Source: Labrys monachus (lineage in GTDB: Bacteria > Pseudomonadota > Alphaproteobacteria > Rhizobiales > Labraceae). Taken from it: a stretch of DNA of 64,000 bases. A program made the translations under genes and the position numbers. Of this stretch, positions 10,265-18,702 are shown one piece after another. Under the pieces are notes generated by a model that was not told the origin of the DNA, searched no databases, and saw nothing but the letters and a program-made list of their open reading frames with translations. Position 1 is the first letter of the stretch. Each line of letters begins with the position of its first letter. The stretch covers positions 4,223,001 through 4,287,000 of the forward strand of contig NZ_JAUSVK010000001.1 of NCBI RefSeq assembly GCF_030814655.1. Direction: 5' to 3'.

Positions 10265-10938
10265 AGGGCGGCCGCCATCGGACGGGCGTCGACCAGCGGC
10301 GGCAGCTGCGCGAAATCCTCGATGATATGGTCCGCACCGGCCTCGCGGAGGGCCTCCACCGTATGATTGCCCCAGGACACGCCGACCGTGCGCGCACCAG
10401 CCGCGCGGCCCATGGCGATGTCGAAGCTGGTGTCGCCGATCATGACGATATCCTCCGGCGGCACGCCGACGGCGCGCCCGGCCTGGAGGACCATGGCGGG
10501 ATGGGGCTTGGAGGGCGCGTCGTCGGCCGTCTGGACGGTGGCGAAGACATCCCGCCAGCCGAAGCCGTCGAGGATATGGGCAACGCCGCGCTGCGACTTG
10601 CCGGTGGCGATGCCGAGCACGACATCGTCGCGGCGGCGCAGCGCCGCCACCGTTTCGAGCGCACCGGGAAAGAGCGGCGCAGCATAGGCAGGATCGGCAC
10701 GGAGGACCTGGAAGATGTCGCGATAATGCCCGGCGGCGCGCTCCACCTCCGCCGTCGGGGTCTCCGGGCCGAGCAGATGCACCATGGCCGTCTCGAGCGA
10801 CAGGCCGACGATGCTCAGCATGAAGGCGCGGTCCATCAGCGGACGCTCCATCCGCGCCAGCGTCTCGCTGAGCGCGCTGTAGATGAGATGCTGGCTGTCG
10901 AGCAGCGTGCCGTCGACGTCGAACAGAACGAGTTTCAT
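10261..10938 (-). CDS. HAD-IA family hydrolase (phosphoglycolate phosphatase-like)
   Basis: The 225-residue protein carries the HAD motifs. The nucleophile and acid are Asp7 and Asp9 in FDVDGTLLDS, motif II is the Thr in GIATGKS, the motif III Lys is in SKPHPAMV, and motif IV is MIGDTSFD. A helical cap domain lies between motifs I and II, as in Gph/PGPase proteins. The exact phosphate ester is not predictable. It overlaps the downstream ATP12 gene by four bases. Its start codon is followed immediately upstream by a ~106-base element with terminal inverted repeats that fills the gap to rluC. Confidence 0.85.
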   Translation of the reverse strand: MKLVLFDVDGTLLDSQHLIYSALSETLARMERPLMDRAFMLSIVGLSLETAMVHLLGPETPTAEVERAAGHYRDIFQVLRADPAYAAPLFPGALETVAALRRRDDVVLGIATGKSQRGVAHILDGFGWRDVFATVQTADDAPSKPHPAMVLQAGRAVGVPPEDIVMIGDTSFDIAMGRAAGARTVGVSWGNHTVEALREAGADHIIEDFAQLPPLVDARPMAAAL

Positions 10939-11044
10939 CTAGAGCGTTCTACCTTCAGAGCGAATAACCAAGAATCGCAAAATCCCTTGGACACGAATGA
11001 GTTTAATTGGCGCCCCGTTCCTGCTTGAACGCATTTTGCTCTAG
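10939..11044. repeat. ~106-bp intergenic element with terminal inverted repeats
   Basis: The gap between the HAD gene and rluC begins with CTAGAGC-GTTC (10939-10949) and ends with GAACGC-ATTTT-GCTCTAG (11026-11044). The ends are inverted copies (CTAGAGC/GCTCTAG and GTTC/GAAC). Inside, CCAAG and CTTGG (10968-10990) can pair as a further hairpin. The element touches the HAD start codon on one side, and its terminal TAG is the stop codon of rluC on the other. It resembles the short palindromic intergenic elements scattered in rhizobial genomes. No second copy was seen in this window. Confidence 0.5.
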
Positions 11045-12036
11045 TCCTCCGGCGCGTCGACGATCGGATCATAGGAGGAGGCGTCGAAGCCGAGTATGTC
11101 GAAGCTCTCGCGCATATGGGGCGGCAGCGGCGCAGTGACATCGAGCGTGCCCCCGCGCGGATGCGGCAGCGTGATGCGGCGGGCGTGCAGATGCAGCTTC
11201 TTGGGCAGCTCCTCGGGAACGTTCTCCATGTCCGCCCCATATTTCGGGTCGCCGATGATCGGATGGCCGATATGCGCCGTATGGGCGCGCAATTGATGCG
11301 TGCGCCCGGTGACCGGCTTCAGCGACAGCCACGATACGGCGTTGGCGGCCCGATCGACCAGCGAGTAATAGGTGATCGAATGCACGGCCTCCTCGTCGCC
11401 ATGCTGCATCACCCTGACCTTCTCGCCGTCGATGCCCAATTGCTTGGAGAGGAAGAGCGAGATGCGGCCCTGCTTCGGCGTGGGAACGCCCTTGACGAGG
11501 GCCCAATAGATCTTGCGGGCCGACCTCGTCCTGAAGATGGCGGCGAGATCCGAGGCCGCCTTGCGCGTCCTGGCGAGCACGAGAACGCCCGATGTGTCGC
11601 GATCGAGACGATGGACGAGGCGCGGCTTCTCGCCGTCGGGACCGGCAAGGGCGGCGAGCATGCCGTCGACATGGCGCTCGGTGCCCGAGCCGCCCTGCAC
11701 GGCGAGCCCATGCGGCTTGTTGATGACGAACACGTCCTTGTCTTCATAGAGGATGAGCGAGCGGATGAAGGTCGCGTCCTTCTCGATCTGCGCCGAACGC
11801 TTGATGCCGGGAACGGCAGGATCGGCCTTCGGCAAGGGGGGCACCCGGATGGTCTGGCCCTTGGCGAGGCGGTCATTGGTCTTGGCACGGCCGCCGTCGA
11901 CGCGGACCTGCCCCGAGCGCAGCAGCTTCTGGAGATGGCCGAAAGCGAGGTCGGGGAAGTGCGTCTTGAACCAGCGGTCGAGGCGCATGCCGTCCTCGTC
12001 GCCGGTAACAATGCGGGTTTCGACAGACAGGGACAT
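11041..12036 (-). CDS. rluC: RluA-family 23S rRNA pseudouridine synthase (RluC-like)
   Basis: From the start MSLSVETRIV the product is 331 residues. An N-terminal S4 RNA-binding domain (about 15-75, RLDRWFKTHFP onward) is followed by the synthase domain. The catalytic aspartate is Asp145 in HRLDRDTSGVLVLART, and LKPVTGRTHQLRAH is the family's second motif. RluC converts three uridines of 23S rRNA to pseudouridine in E. coli; the same substrate is inferred. A longer in-frame start at 12126 lacks family similarity. The stop codon TAG lies inside the terminal repeat of the adjacent intergenic element. HAD and ATP12 genes follow. Confidence 0.88.
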   Translation of the reverse strand: MSLSVETRIVTGDEDGMRLDRWFKTHFPDLAFGHLQKLLRSGQVRVDGGRAKTNDRLAKGQTIRVPPLPKADPAVPGIKRSAQIEKDATFIRSLILYEDKDVFVINKPHGLAVQGGSGTERHVDGMLAALAGPDGEKPRLVHRLDRDTSGVLVLARTRKAASDLAAIFRTRSARKIYWALVKGVPTPKQGRISLFLSKQLGIDGEKVRVMQHGDEEAVHSITYYSLVDRAANAVSWLSLKPVTGRTHQLRAHTAHIGHPIIGDPKYGADMENVPEELPKKLHLHARRITLPHPRGGTLDVTAPLPPHMRESFDILGFDASSYDPIVDAPED

Positions 12037-12122
12037 CAGGGTTCCAGGAGGTCTGCGAGGCTCGGGTGCGATGCTCGCGGGATTGGCGCCGGTATAGTCC
12101 AGCGGGGCCGCGCTGTCTGCCC

Positions 12123-12446
12123 TCAAATCGCCAATTCGACGCCCGGGAGGCCCTCACAGCAATCCGTCACGAAGAATGTGACGAAAGCCTTGGCCCGCCC
12201 GGCCGCTATGCGGCAGCGCTGGACCCTGCCCTCGCGCTCCTGCGTCATCAGCCCTGCAGCCAGAAGCTGCGCGATATGGTGGGCCAGGGTCGATTTGGGA
12301 ATGCCGAGGTCCCGCTGGATTTCGCCGACGGAAAGCCCGCCATCCCCGGCCTTGATCAGGAGCTGGAAGATCTGCAGGCGGTGCGGATGGCCGAGTTCAG
12401 CCATGCACCGCGCCGCATCCTCGAAGACCATATCCGTCATCGCCAT
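12123..12446 (-). CDS. ArsR-family winged-helix transcriptional regulator
   Basis: The likely start MAMTDMVFEDAARCM gives 107 residues. The winged helix is clear: ELGHPHRLQIFQLL (helix 2), LSVGEIQRDLGIPKSTLAHHIAQL (turn and recognition helix, about 50-75), then a wing ending REGRVQRC. ArsR proteins are small dimeric repressors that usually release DNA on binding metal or another ligand. A Cys-Cys pair is near the C terminus (TDCCEG), but no classic ELCVC metal motif is present, so the signal is unknown. It sits 14 bases downstream of the DUF1127 gene, whose promoter overlaps a palindrome that may be its operator. Confidence 0.85.
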   Translation of the reverse strand: MAMTDMVFEDAARCMAELGHPHRLQIFQLLIKAGDGGLSVGEIQRDLGIPKSTLAHHIAQLLAAGLMTQEREGRVQRCRIAAGRAKAFVTFFVTDCCEGLPGVELAI

Positions 12447-12460
12447 TGGCTCAAGGCTTT

Positions 12461-12688
12461 CTATCCCCTGGGAGAGCAATGCGCCTCTCCGACAATATCG
12501 AGCCGCCGCCGCTTGCGAACAATCGTCCGGCCGGCCGCGGCGGAGCCGAACAGGCCGGGGATCTCGCTTCTGTCGACGCCGATATCCCACAGAACCCGAT
12601 CGCTCAGGCTCTCGAAGGAGCGAATATTGGCTTCACGCTCGCGTCGTGCAAGCAATTCGTTGAAAATCTGTCCGATGCGATCGAACAT
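12461..12688 (-). CDS. DUF1127 small Arg-rich protein
   Basis: This 75-residue protein contains the DUF1127 (YjiS-like) core SDRVLWDIGVDRSEIP at about 28-43, after a basic amphipathic helix. Small DUF1127 proteins in alphaproteobacteria have been linked to RNA binding and to phosphate and carbon regulation, but the role here is unknown. AAAGGAGG lies six bases before the ATG at 12688 and decides this start over a GTG two codons earlier. It is the first gene of an apparent two-gene operon with the ArsR regulator and is divergent from the GFA gene. Confidence 0.85.
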   Translation of the reverse strand: MFDRIGQIFNELLARREREANIRSFESLSDRVLWDIGVDRSEIPGLFGSAAAGRTIVRKRRRLDIVGEAHCSPRG

Positions 12689-12706
12689 GGCCACCTCCTT
12701 TAAATC

Positions 12707-12728
12707 ACTACAGTTCTAGAATTATAGT
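12707..12728. promoter_or_regulatory. 22-bp imperfect palindrome, candidate ArsR operator
   Basis: The sequence from ACTA through TTCTAGAA to TAGT is symmetric at 9 of 11 base pairs, centred between 12717 and 12718. It covers the -10 box TATAAT of the DUF1127-arsR promoter and lies 25 bases before the divergent GFA gene. Size, symmetry and placement fit autorepression by the ArsR protein encoded in the same operon. This is inference from layout. Confidence 0.55.
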
Positions 12729-12748
12729 CCTATTTTCGCCGAATGCAA
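12721..12748 (-). promoter_or_regulatory. Predicted promoter of the DUF1127-arsR operon
   Basis: On the minus strand TTGCAT (12743-12748) and a perfect TATAAT (12721-12726) are spaced by 16 bases. The -10 box is embedded in the palindrome at 12707-12728. Transcription would begin about 25 bases before the DUF1127 ATG. Confidence 0.6.
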
Positions 12749-12758
12749 GGAGATGACG

Positions 12759-13175
12759 ATGAGCGAGAAGGAAAACATGCCGGTACGGGCCACGGGCGGC
12801 TGCCTGTGCGGATCCGTCCGCTATGTCCTGCGCGGCCCGCTGCGCGACGTGTGGGCCTGCCATTGCTATCTGTGCCGGCGCCTGCACAGCCATCACGCCG
12901 CCTATGCCGCCTGCGATCCCGCCGATCTGGAAGTCGTGCACAATGGCAAGCTGCGCTGGTACCGCTCCTCCCCCTCGGCACGGCGGGGCTTCTGCGCCAA
13001 ATGCGGTGCCCAGCTCTTCTGGGACGGCAAGGGCAGCGATCATATCTCGATCGCCGCGAGCACGCTCAACGAACCGACGGGCGTCCGGCTCGTGAAACAT
13101 ATCTGCGTCGGGCAGAAAGGCGACTATTACGAGATCACGGACGGGCTGCCGCAGGAAGGCGGATCGATGGCATAG
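12759..13175 (+). CDS. GFA-domain protein (CENP-V/GFA family)
   Basis: The 138-residue protein has the cysteine pattern of the GFA family. CLCG (Cys15, Cys17), CHCYLCR (Cys34, Cys36, Cys39) and CAKCG (Cys79, Cys82) together bind two zinc ions in characterised members. The family was named after a glutathione-dependent formaldehyde-activating enzyme, but most members are of unknown function and that activity is disputed. AAGGAG at 12747-12752 is placed correctly for the ATG at 12759 and touches the in-frame ATG at 12753, so the later start is chosen. It is divergent from DUF1127-arsR and 52 bases before the GT10 gene. Confidence 0.85.
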   Translation: MSEKENMPVRATGGCLCGSVRYVLRGPLRDVWACHCYLCRRLHSHHAAYAACDPADLEVVHNGKLRWYRSSPSARRGFCAKCGAQLFWDGKGSDHISIAASTLNEPTGVRLVKHICVGQKGDYYEITDGLPQEGGSMA

Positions 13176-13227
13176 ACATGGGAGACTGCCAGCTGTCGGA
13201 TACCGGTTCGAGGAGGGGGATCGTCCG

Positions 13228-14151
13228 ATGTTGATCTTGTTCTACGACACCCTGTGGGGGCAGCCGCTGGAGTTAGGCGAGGAGATGGACTTCGGCGAGG
13301 AGATGGCGGGCACGGAATTCTCGACCGACCGGCGCCGGTACGACGAAGCCGATGCGGTGGTCTTCCATTTGCCGGAATGGCCCTTCACCCCGACGCCCGC
13401 CGGGACGGCGGATGGTCCGCCGCCCAAACGACCGGGGCAGATATGGGTGGCTTGGTCGATGGAATGCGAGGAGCACTACCCGCTCATGCGGGATGCCGGC
13501 TTCATGCGCGCTTTCGAATTGACCATGACCTATAAGCGCGATGCCGACATTCCCCTGAGTTATGCGGATCCGCGAGGCGCCGCCGCCGACATGTTCGCCG
13601 AACTCCGGCGTCCGCCGCCCGATCGCGGCCGGCAGGCCCCCCTGCTGGCTTCCTTCATCTCCAGCTCCCATGACCGCAGCGGGCGCCAAGCCTACCATCG
13701 GGAGCTCGCGCGCCATCTTCCGATCGACTGCTATGGCGCCTTCATGCGCAATCGGACGCTCGTTCCGGATCTCGGACGCCAGACCAAGCTGGAGACGCTC
13801 CCGGCGTATAAATTCGCCATCGCCTTCGAGAATGCGCGCGCCGAAGATTACGTGACCGAGAAATTCTTCGACCCGCTTCGGGTCGGTTGCGTGCCGGTCT
13901 ATCTCGGCGCGCCCAATGTCGAGGATTTCGCCCCCGGGGACCGCTGCTTCATCGACGCCGCCGACTATGCCGATCCACGGGCCCTCGCCGACCATCTGCT
14001 GGCGCTTTCAAGGGACGACGACGCCTATGCTTCCTATTTCGAATGGAAGCGCAAGCCGCTCCGCCGCAATTTCGAGACACTCGTCCAGGAGCAGGCGACA
14101 TCCTGGCTGGCCCGCCTCGCCCGGCGCGTCAGAACGGCCCTCGCCGGCTGA
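13228..14151 (+). CDS. Glycosyltransferase family 10 (fucosyltransferase-like)
   Basis: The 307-residue protein carries the C-terminal signature of GT10 alpha-1,3/1,4-fucosyltransferases. KFAIAFENARAEDYVTEKFF around residues 195-214 is followed by DPLRVGCVPVYLGAPN. In this motif the Glu/Asn and Lys bind GDP-fucose. No membrane segment or signal peptide is seen, as in bacterial GT10 enzymes. The donor and acceptor are inferred; a surface polysaccharide is likely, but no polysaccharide locus is adjacent. GGAGG 10 bases before the ATG supports the start. It lies between the GFA gene and convergent rarA, in a stretch that looks inserted. Confidence 0.82.
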   Translation: MLILFYDTLWGQPLELGEEMDFGEEMAGTEFSTDRRRYDEADAVVFHLPEWPFTPTPAGTADGPPPKRPGQIWVAWSMECEEHYPLMRDAGFMRAFELTMTYKRDADIPLSYADPRGAAADMFAELRRPPPDRGRQAPLLASFISSSHDRSGRQAYHRELARHLPIDCYGAFMRNRTLVPDLGRQTKLETLPAYKFAIAFENARAEDYVTEKFFDPLRVGCVPVYLGAPNVEDFAPGDRCFIDAADYADPRALADHLLALSRDDDAYASYFEWKRKPLRRNFETLVQEQATSWLARLARRVRTALAG

Positions 14152-14176
14152 CGGGGCATGCGCACGAAGCGCTGCG

Positions 14177-15487
14177 CTACTCGCCCCCGCGTTCGCGGCG
14201 CAGCTTGTCCCAATAGTCCAGCCGCTTGCGGATCTCCCGCTCGAATCCGCGCTCGACCGGTTGGTAGAACTGCCGCCGCCCGAGCGCGTCGGGGAAGTAA
14301 TTCTGGCCGGAAAAGCCCTCCGGCTCGTCATGATCGTAGCGATAGCCTTCGCCGTAGCTTTCCGCCTGCATGAGCTTGGTCGGCGCGTTGAGGATGATCT
14401 TCGGCGGCACGAGGGAGCCGCCCTCCTTGGCGAGGCGCATCGCCGCCTTGAAGGCCGTATAGGTCGCGTTGGATTTCGGCGCCGTTGCCACATAGACGAC
14501 GGCCTGGGCGATGGCGAGCTCGCCTTCGGGACTGCCGAGGAAGTCATAGGCATCCTTGGCGGCGTTGGCGACGACGAGCGCCTGGGGATCGGCCATGCCG
14601 ATATCCTCCACCGCCATGCGCACCACGCGCCTGGCGAGGAACAGGGGATCCTCGCCAGCATCGAGCATGCGGGCGAGATAATAGAGCGCCGCGTCGGGAT
14701 CGGAGCCGCGCACGGATTTATGCAGGGCCGAGATCAAATTGTAATGGCCGTCCTGCGACTTGTCGTAGATCGGTGCCCGGCGCTGCAGCACCTGCTGGAG
14801 GGTCGCCGCGGTGAAGACCTCGCCAGGCTTGGCGGCCCGCCACGCTTCCTCGGCGAGGGTGAGGCAGGCGCGGCCGTCGCCGTCCGCCATCCGGACCAGC
14901 ACCGCCCTCGCCTCGTCGTCGAGCGGCAGGCTCCTGCCCTCCATCGCTTCGGCATGGGCGAGCAGGCGGCCGATCGCCACCTCGTCCAGCGCATGGAAGA
15001 CCATCACGCGCGCCCGCGACAGCAGGGCGGCATTGAGTTCGAAGGAGGGATTTTCGGTGGTGGCGCCGACGAGCGTCACCGTGCCATCCTCCATCACCGG
15101 CAGGAAACTATCCTGCTGCGCGCGGTTGAACCGGTGGATCTCGTCGACGAACAGCAGCGTGCCGCGGCCCATGGCCCGGCGTGCGCGCGCCGCCTCGAAC
15201 ACCTTCTTCAGGTCCGCCACGCCGGTGAAGATGGCGGAAATCTGCTCGAAGGCGAGCTTGGTCTCGCCCGCCAGCAGGCGGGCGACCGTCGTCTTGCCCG
15301 TGCCGGGCGGACCCCAGAAGATCAGGCTGCCGAGGGAGCCCGAGGCCAGCAGGCGGCTGAGGGCGCCGTCGGGACCGACGAGGTGGTCCTGCCCCACCAC
15401 CTCGGCCAGCGTGCGCGGCCGCAGCCGGTCGGCGAGCGGGCGAGGCGCGTCCTTCTCCAGGCCGGCCGAGGAAAAAAGATCGGCCAT
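14177..15487 (-). CDS. rarA: Replication-associated recombination protein RarA (MgsA)
   Basis: RarA is a clamp-loader-like AAA+ ATPase acting at stalled replication forks. From MADLFSSAGLEKDAP the product is 436 residues. Walker A is GPPGTGKT (59-66), Walker B and the sensor region are LLFVDEIHRFN, and the sensor I motif is LVGATTENPSFE. The C-terminal MgsA tetramerisation region includes LARRVVRMAVEDIG and PDALGRRQFYQPVERGFE. The ATG begins one base after the stop codon of the upstream protease gene, so translation is probably coupled. This protease-rarA order after rplQ is common in Hyphomicrobiales. Confidence 0.93.
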   Translation of the reverse strand: MADLFSSAGLEKDAPRPLADRLRPRTLAEVVGQDHLVGPDGALSRLLASGSLGSLIFWGPPGTGKTTVARLLAGETKLAFEQISAIFTGVADLKKVFEAARARRAMGRGTLLFVDEIHRFNRAQQDSFLPVMEDGTVTLVGATTENPSFELNAALLSRARVMVFHALDEVAIGRLLAHAEAMEGRSLPLDDEARAVLVRMADGDGRACLTLAEEAWRAAKPGEVFTAATLQQVLQRRAPIYDKSQDGHYNLISALHKSVRGSDPDAALYYLARMLDAGEDPLFLARRVVRMAVEDIGMADPQALVVANAAKDAYDFLGSPEGELAIAQAVVYVATAPKSNATYTAFKAAMRLAKEGGSLVPPKIILNAPTKLMQAESYGEGYRYDHDEPEGFSGQNYFPDALGRRQFYQPVERGFEREIRKRLDYWDKLRRERGGE

Positions 15488-15488
15488 C

Positions 15489-16904
15489 TCAGCCGCCCAG
15501 TATGGTGGAGATCTGCTGGCCGTCACGGCTGATCGTGATGCGCCACAGCCGCCTCTCGTTCTGCACCAGCCCCTTCAGCGCGCCGACGTCCTTGACCTTC
15601 TCGCCGTTGAGGACCTCGATGATGTCCTTCTTCTGGAAGCCGAACGTGGCGGCGGCGCTGCCCTCGACGACATCGGTCACCACCACGCCGGTGGCATCCA
15701 TCGGCACGCCCAGCATCTCCGCCACCGCCGGCGACAGGTTTGCCACCTTGGCACCGGTCAGCGGCGAGGGGCCCTGCAGCACCGCCTCGTCGCGCGGCGT
15801 CGTCTCGCTGGCCGCCTCCAGCGCGACGGCCACGGTGATGCGTTTGCCGCCGCGCAGCACGCCCAGGCGGGCCGTGCCGCCGAGCGGCTTGGTGGCGAAG
15901 CGGTAGCCGAACTCGTCGGGGTCGGAAACCTCCACCCCGTCGACGTCGAGGACCACGTCGCCCGTCTGGAGTCCGCCCTTCGCGGCCGGCCCGGCTTTGC
16001 CGACCTGCGTCACCAGGGCGCCGGACGGACGGTCCATCGACAGGGATTCAGCGATCTCGGGCGTCACGCCCTGGAGGCTGGCGCCGAGCCAGGGACGCAG
16101 CACACGGTCGGACCCGGCCTTGGCCGAATTGACCACCACCTCCACCATCGCGGCGGGAATGGCGAAGCCGATGCCGATGCTGCCGCCCGACCGCGAGACG
16201 ATGGCGGTGTTGATGCCGACGAGCCGGCCCGACATGTCGACGAGCGCACCGCCGGAATTGCCCGGATTGATGGCGGCATCCGTCTGGATGAAGGATTGGA
16301 AATCCGACCGGCCGATCTGGCTGCGCGCCAGCGCCGAGATGATGCCGGAGGTCACCGTCTGGCCGACGCCGAACGGGTCGCCCACCGCCAGCACGAGATC
16401 GCCGACCTGGACCCGGTCGGAATCGGCGAAGTCGAGCGTTGCGAGGTCGCCCTTGACACCCTTCAGCTTCAGCACGGCGAGATCGCCCCGTTCGTCGGTG
16501 AGGACGACATCGGCGTCGAACTCCCGCTTGTCGGCCAGGGCAACCCGGATCTGCGTCGCATTCTCGATGACATGGTAGTTGGTGACGATCATGCCGTCCT
16601 TGCCGACGATGACGCCGGATCCCAGCGACCGCTCGACGCGATCGCGCGGCGTTCCCTCCCCGCCGCCGAAGAAGCGGCGAAAGAAAGGATCGTCGAACAT
16701 CGGGTTGGTCTGTGCCTTCTCCACATGCTGGGCATAGACGTTGACGACGGCGGCCGTCACCCTCTTCACGATCGGCGCGAAGGACAATTTGATTTCCGCC
16801 GGGCTCGTCGGCACGGCGGCATCCTGCGCCGTCGCCGGCGCCAGGCACGCCACCGACATCTGGGCCCCGAGCAGGACCGCGGCGGCAAAAGACAGGCGAC
16901 GCAT
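15489..16904 (-). CDS. Do/HtrA-family periplasmic serine endoprotease
   Basis: The 471-residue product starts with MRRLSFAAAVLLG, a signal peptide ending near ATAQ (27), with GGGAG eight bases before the ATG. The protease triad is His111 (TNYHVIEN), Asp141 (RGDLAVLK) and Ser217 (NPGNSGGALVD). Two PDZ domains follow, with loops such as AAKGGLQTGDVVLDVDG and FGFQKKDIIEVLNG. DegP/DegQ proteins degrade misfolded envelope proteins. A Cys at 20 (SVAC) is a weak lipobox, so periplasmic export is preferred. It lies 241 bases beyond the rplQ stop codon and is coupled to rarA. Confidence 0.9.
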   Translation of the reverse strand: MRRLSFAAAVLLGAQMSVACLAPATAQDAAVPTSPAEIKLSFAPIVKRVTAAVVNVYAQHVEKAQTNPMFDDPFFRRFFGGGEGTPRDRVERSLGSGVIVGKDGMIVTNYHVIENATQIRVALADKREFDADVVLTDERGDLAVLKLKGVKGDLATLDFADSDRVQVGDLVLAVGDPFGVGQTVTSGIISALARSQIGRSDFQSFIQTDAAINPGNSGGALVDMSGRLVGINTAIVSRSGGSIGIGFAIPAAMVEVVVNSAKAGSDRVLRPWLGASLQGVTPEIAESLSMDRPSGALVTQVGKAGPAAKGGLQTGDVVLDVDGVEVSDPDEFGYRFATKPLGGTARLGVLRGGKRITVAVALEAASETTPRDEAVLQGPSPLTGAKVANLSPAVAEMLGVPMDATGVVVTDVVEGSAAATFGFQKKDIIEVLNGEKVKDVGALKGLVQNERRLWRITISRDGQQISTILGG

Positions 16905-17100
16905 CAAGGAACTCCCGTTACAGCCGGGCCAGGCAAGCCAATTCGGCGCCCGGCCATGGCAACACTTACCAGGCTTTGTGGACGAGATTATGCAGCGTGC
17001 CAATGCCGGACAACGCCCTCTGCCACCGGCAGCAGGAACTCTCACGCCGGCACCGGGGCCGCAACCAACGGAATCGGCCTCCCGTTCCGCGCAAGGCAAT

Positions 17101-17125
17101 AAAAAAGGCGGCCGAAGCCGCCTTT
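17101..17125 (-). terminator. Intrinsic terminator after rplQ
   Basis: On the minus strand a 9-bp stem AAAGGCGGC/GCCGCCTTT closes a TTCG tetraloop and runs into a T-tract (17101-17106). It ends the rpsM-rpsK-rpoA-rplQ transcription unit, 21 bases past the rplQ stop codon. Confidence 0.9.
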
Positions 17126-17145
17126 CAAACGCTGCGAGACCGGAA

Positions 17146-17559
17146 TCAGGCCGCCTCGGCCTGCTCCTGGACCGGACCGGAGTCCTGGCCCTTGGCGTCG
17201 ACGTCGCGGTCGACGAACTCGATCACGCCGACCGGGGCCGAATCCCCGTGCCGGAAGCCGGCCTTGAGCACCCGGGTGTAGCCGCCATGCCGATCCTTGT
17301 AGCGCGCAGCAAGCACGTCAAACAGCTTGGTGACGATCACCTCGTCCTGCAGCTGGGCAATGGCCTGCCGGCGCGCATGAAGGTCGCCGCGCTTGCCGAG
17401 GGTGACGAGCTTCTCCACGATCGGACGCAGGTCCTTCGCCTTGGGCAGCGTGGTGACGATCTGCTCATGCTTGATGAGCGAAGCCGCCATGTTCTCGAAC
17501 ATCGCCTTGCGATGCTCGGCGGTGCGGTTGAATTTACGATGAGCCTTGCCGTGACGCAT
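17146..17559 (-). CDS. rplQ: 50S ribosomal protein L17
   Basis: The 137-residue protein starts [13 protein letters not shown] and has the L17 core [19 protein letters not shown], in which lysines contact 23S rRNA near the exit tunnel. The C terminus extends about 15 residues past the bacterial core with an acidic, Gln-rich tail ([13 protein letters not shown]), as in many alphaproteobacteria. It is the last gene of the alpha operon, 44 bases after rpoA, and is followed by a strong intrinsic terminator. Confidence 0.97.
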   Translation of the reverse strand: MRHGKAHRKFNRTAEHRKAMFENMAASLIKHEQIVTTLPKAKDLRPIVEKLVTLGKRGDLHARRQAIAQLQDEVIVTKLFDVLAARYKDRHGGYTRVLKAGFRHGDSAPVGVIEFVDRDVDAKGQDSGPVQEQAEAA

Positions 17560-17603
17560 AGCCCTGTTCCTTGCGGTTTTGGCAGCGCGAAGCGCCTGCG
17601 GAG

Positions 17604-18620
17604 TTAATAATGTTCCTCGAAGCGCTTAGCGAGCTCTTCGATGTTCTCAGGCGGCCAGCCCGGCACTTCCATGCCGAGGTGAAGACCCATCTGTGCCAGC
17701 ACTTCCTTGATCTCGTTCAGGGACTTGCGGCCGAAGTTCGGCGTGCGGAGCATCTCCGCCTCGGTCTTCTGGATGAGGTCGCCGATATAGACGATGTTGT
17801 CGTTCTTCAGGCAGTTGGCCGAACGCACCGACAGTTCGAGTTCGTCGACCTTCTTGAGAAGCGCCGGGTTGAAGGCGAGCTCCGGAATGGACGGGGCCTC
17901 GGACTCCTTCTTGGGCTCTTCGAAATTGACGAAGACTTCCAGCTGGTCCTGGATGATGCGTGCCGCGAAGGCCAGCGCATCGTCCGGCGTGATCGAACCG
18001 TTGGTCTCGATCGTCATGGTCAGCTTGTCGTAATCGAGGATCTGCCCTTCACGGGTATTCTCGACCTTGAAGGCGACCTTTTTGACCGGCGAATAGAGGC
18101 TGTCGACCGGAATGAGGCCGATCGGCGCGTCTTCCGGGCGGTTGCGGTCCGCCGCGACATAGCCCTTGCCGTTGTTGACGGTGAACTCCATGCGGATTTC
18201 CGCGCCCTCGTCCAGCGTGCACAGCACATGGTCCGGATTGAGGATCTGGATATCGCCGACCGTCTGGATGTCGCCTGCGAAGACCTGTCCCGGACCCTGC
18301 TTCTTCAGCACGATCCGCTTGGGGCCTTCGGCGCCCATCTTGACGGCAATTTCCTTGATATTGAGGACGATATCTGTAACGTCTTCACGCACGCCGGGGA
18401 TGGACGAGAACTCGTGCAACACGCCGTCGATATGAACCGACGTCACCGCGGCCCCCTGGAGGGACGACAGCAGAACGCGACGCAGCGCATTGCCCAAGGT
18501 CACGCCGAAACCACGCTCCAAAGGCTCGGCGACGGCGGTCGCCTGGCTCCTTGGATCGTCACCCGGAGTCACTTCGAGCTTTTGCGGCTTGATAAGTTCC
18601 TGCCAGTTTTTCTGAATCAC
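17604..18620 (-). CDS. rpoA: DNA-directed RNA polymerase subunit alpha
   Basis: The start is a GTG giving (V/M)[16 protein letters not shown], the standard N terminus, with AAGGGTG upstream. The product is 338 residues. The N-terminal domain (about 1-230) dimerises to seed polymerase assembly, with [22 protein letters not shown] split over 35-56. The C-terminal domain (about 255-325) binds UP elements and activators, with [19 protein letters not shown] and [14 protein letters not shown]. It lies between rpsK and rplQ; rpsD, present here in E. coli, is absent. Confidence 0.97.
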   Translation of the reverse strand: MIQKNWQELIKPQKLEVTPGDDPRSQATAVAEPLERGFGVTLGNALRRVLLSSLQGAAVTSVHIDGVLHEFSSIPGVREDVTDIVLNIKEIAVKMGAEGPKRIVLKKQGPGQVFAGDIQTVGDIQILNPDHVLCTLDEGAEIRMEFTVNNGKGYVAADRNRPEDAPIGLIPVDSLYSPVKKVAFKVENTREGQILDYDKLTMTIETNGSITPDDALAFAARIIQDQLEVFVNFEEPKKESEAPSIPELAFNPALLKKVDELELSVRSANCLKNDNIVYIGDLIQKTEAEMLRTPNFGRKSLNEIKEVLAQMGLHLGMEVPGWPPENIEELAKRFEEHY

Positions 18621-18702
18621 GACGACACCCTTCAATCGGTCTCGGTGCGGCCAACAGACCCGAGCCGCTCCATGAGCGGCCCGGACCATCTCGAATCGCG
18701 CG

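Noticed and set aside
16845-16847. Lipoprotein reading of the HtrA-type signal (Cys20)
   Set aside because: The residues before the cysteine (SVA) fit a lipobox poorly, and a normal signal peptidase site follows at ATAQ.
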